Shown: positions 63,881 to 64,000 of the stretch, in pieces
Layout: each line of letters starts with the position of its first letter
Numbering within the stretch: the first letter of the stretch is position 1
Assembly (NCBI RefSeq): GCF_026151205.1
Contig: NC_087078.1
Coordinates: forward strand, 15,889,118 to 15,953,117
Direction of reading: 5' to 3'
From: Bolinopsis microptera
Lineage: Eukaryota; Ctenophora; Tentaculata; Lobata; Bolinopsidae
DNA length: 64,000 nt
Position numbers and translations under genes: made by a program
Notes under the pieces: model-generated
Database searches by the model: none
Told to the model about the DNA's origin: nothing
The model's input: only the letters and a program-made list of their open reading frames with translations

Positions 63881-64000
63881 GTAAGTTAAAACGTCTTGCA
63901 GCTGCATGTATCATTACTTCTTACATTACGTGCGACGAATATAGATTTATCTTCGTACATGTATGTTTTCTCATTCGCAACAATCTCGAGCCAGGCCACA

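Overview
The window is eukaryotic and almost certainly from an animal. Four host genes with animal-type architecture can be recognised: an ABCF2-type ABC ATPase (minus strand, 5' exons only), CTU1, the tRNA 2-thiolation enzyme (minus, two exons, intact), MRPL44, the RNase III-like mitochondrial ribosomal protein (plus, one exon), and the start of striatin (plus; exons at 43.9, 60.7 and 63.7 kb, running off the right edge). A fifth locus lies antisense inside the 16.7-kb first intron of striatin. It encodes a secreted protein with a galectin domain, a transglutaminase-like domain and discoidin-like domains, but its reading frame is broken. Base composition is AT-rich and introns have consensus GT-AG sites. 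I cannot name the species; an early-branching or invertebrate animal fits, and this is inference only.

Most of the window is transposable elements, many nested inside one another. From 3.96 to 21.19 kb five layers can be peeled back: a satellite of about 195 bp is split by LINE B; LINE B is split by LINE A (CR1/L2-like, with a TTA-repeat tail); LINE A is split by a retrotransposon with a restriction-like endonuclease (RLE1), flanked by a 168-bp direct duplication; and RLE1 is split by a Ty1/copia element with one open gag-pol frame and two identical 158-bp LTRs. RLE1 also carries a 631-bp tandem duplication inside its reverse transcriptase.

From 24.4 to 28.7 kb lies LINE D, a CR1-like element with an SGNH-esterase ORF1 (5'-truncated) and an uninterrupted ORF2. 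From 29.3 to 40.1 kb a short TA-flanked inverted-repeat element is interrupted at its terminus by LINE C, an apparently full-length element on the minus strand. LINE C's endonuclease gene is interrupted by a second, 5'-truncated RLE element (39-bp target duplication), which itself holds a 2.17-kb non-coding insertion (14-bp duplication). The most interesting protein of the window is ORF1 of LINE C: 637 residues joining an AlkB-like Fe(II)/2-oxoglutarate dioxygenase domain with a complete-looking active site to a C-terminal SGNH hydrolase domain. A retrotransposon carrying its own nucleic-acid demethylase-like domain suggests RNA or DNA repair, or evasion of host modification, as part of its life cycle.

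From 43.4 kb to the right edge the sequence is mostly striatin introns. They hold several minisatellites (including a CRE plus E-box array), long CT and CCT tracts, an inverted-repeat element carrying a Penelope-type insertion with an empty-site relative 4.9 kb away, a 752-bp tandem duplication and a foldback element. No prokaryotic-type features, CRISPR arrays or convincing tRNA/rRNA genes were seen.
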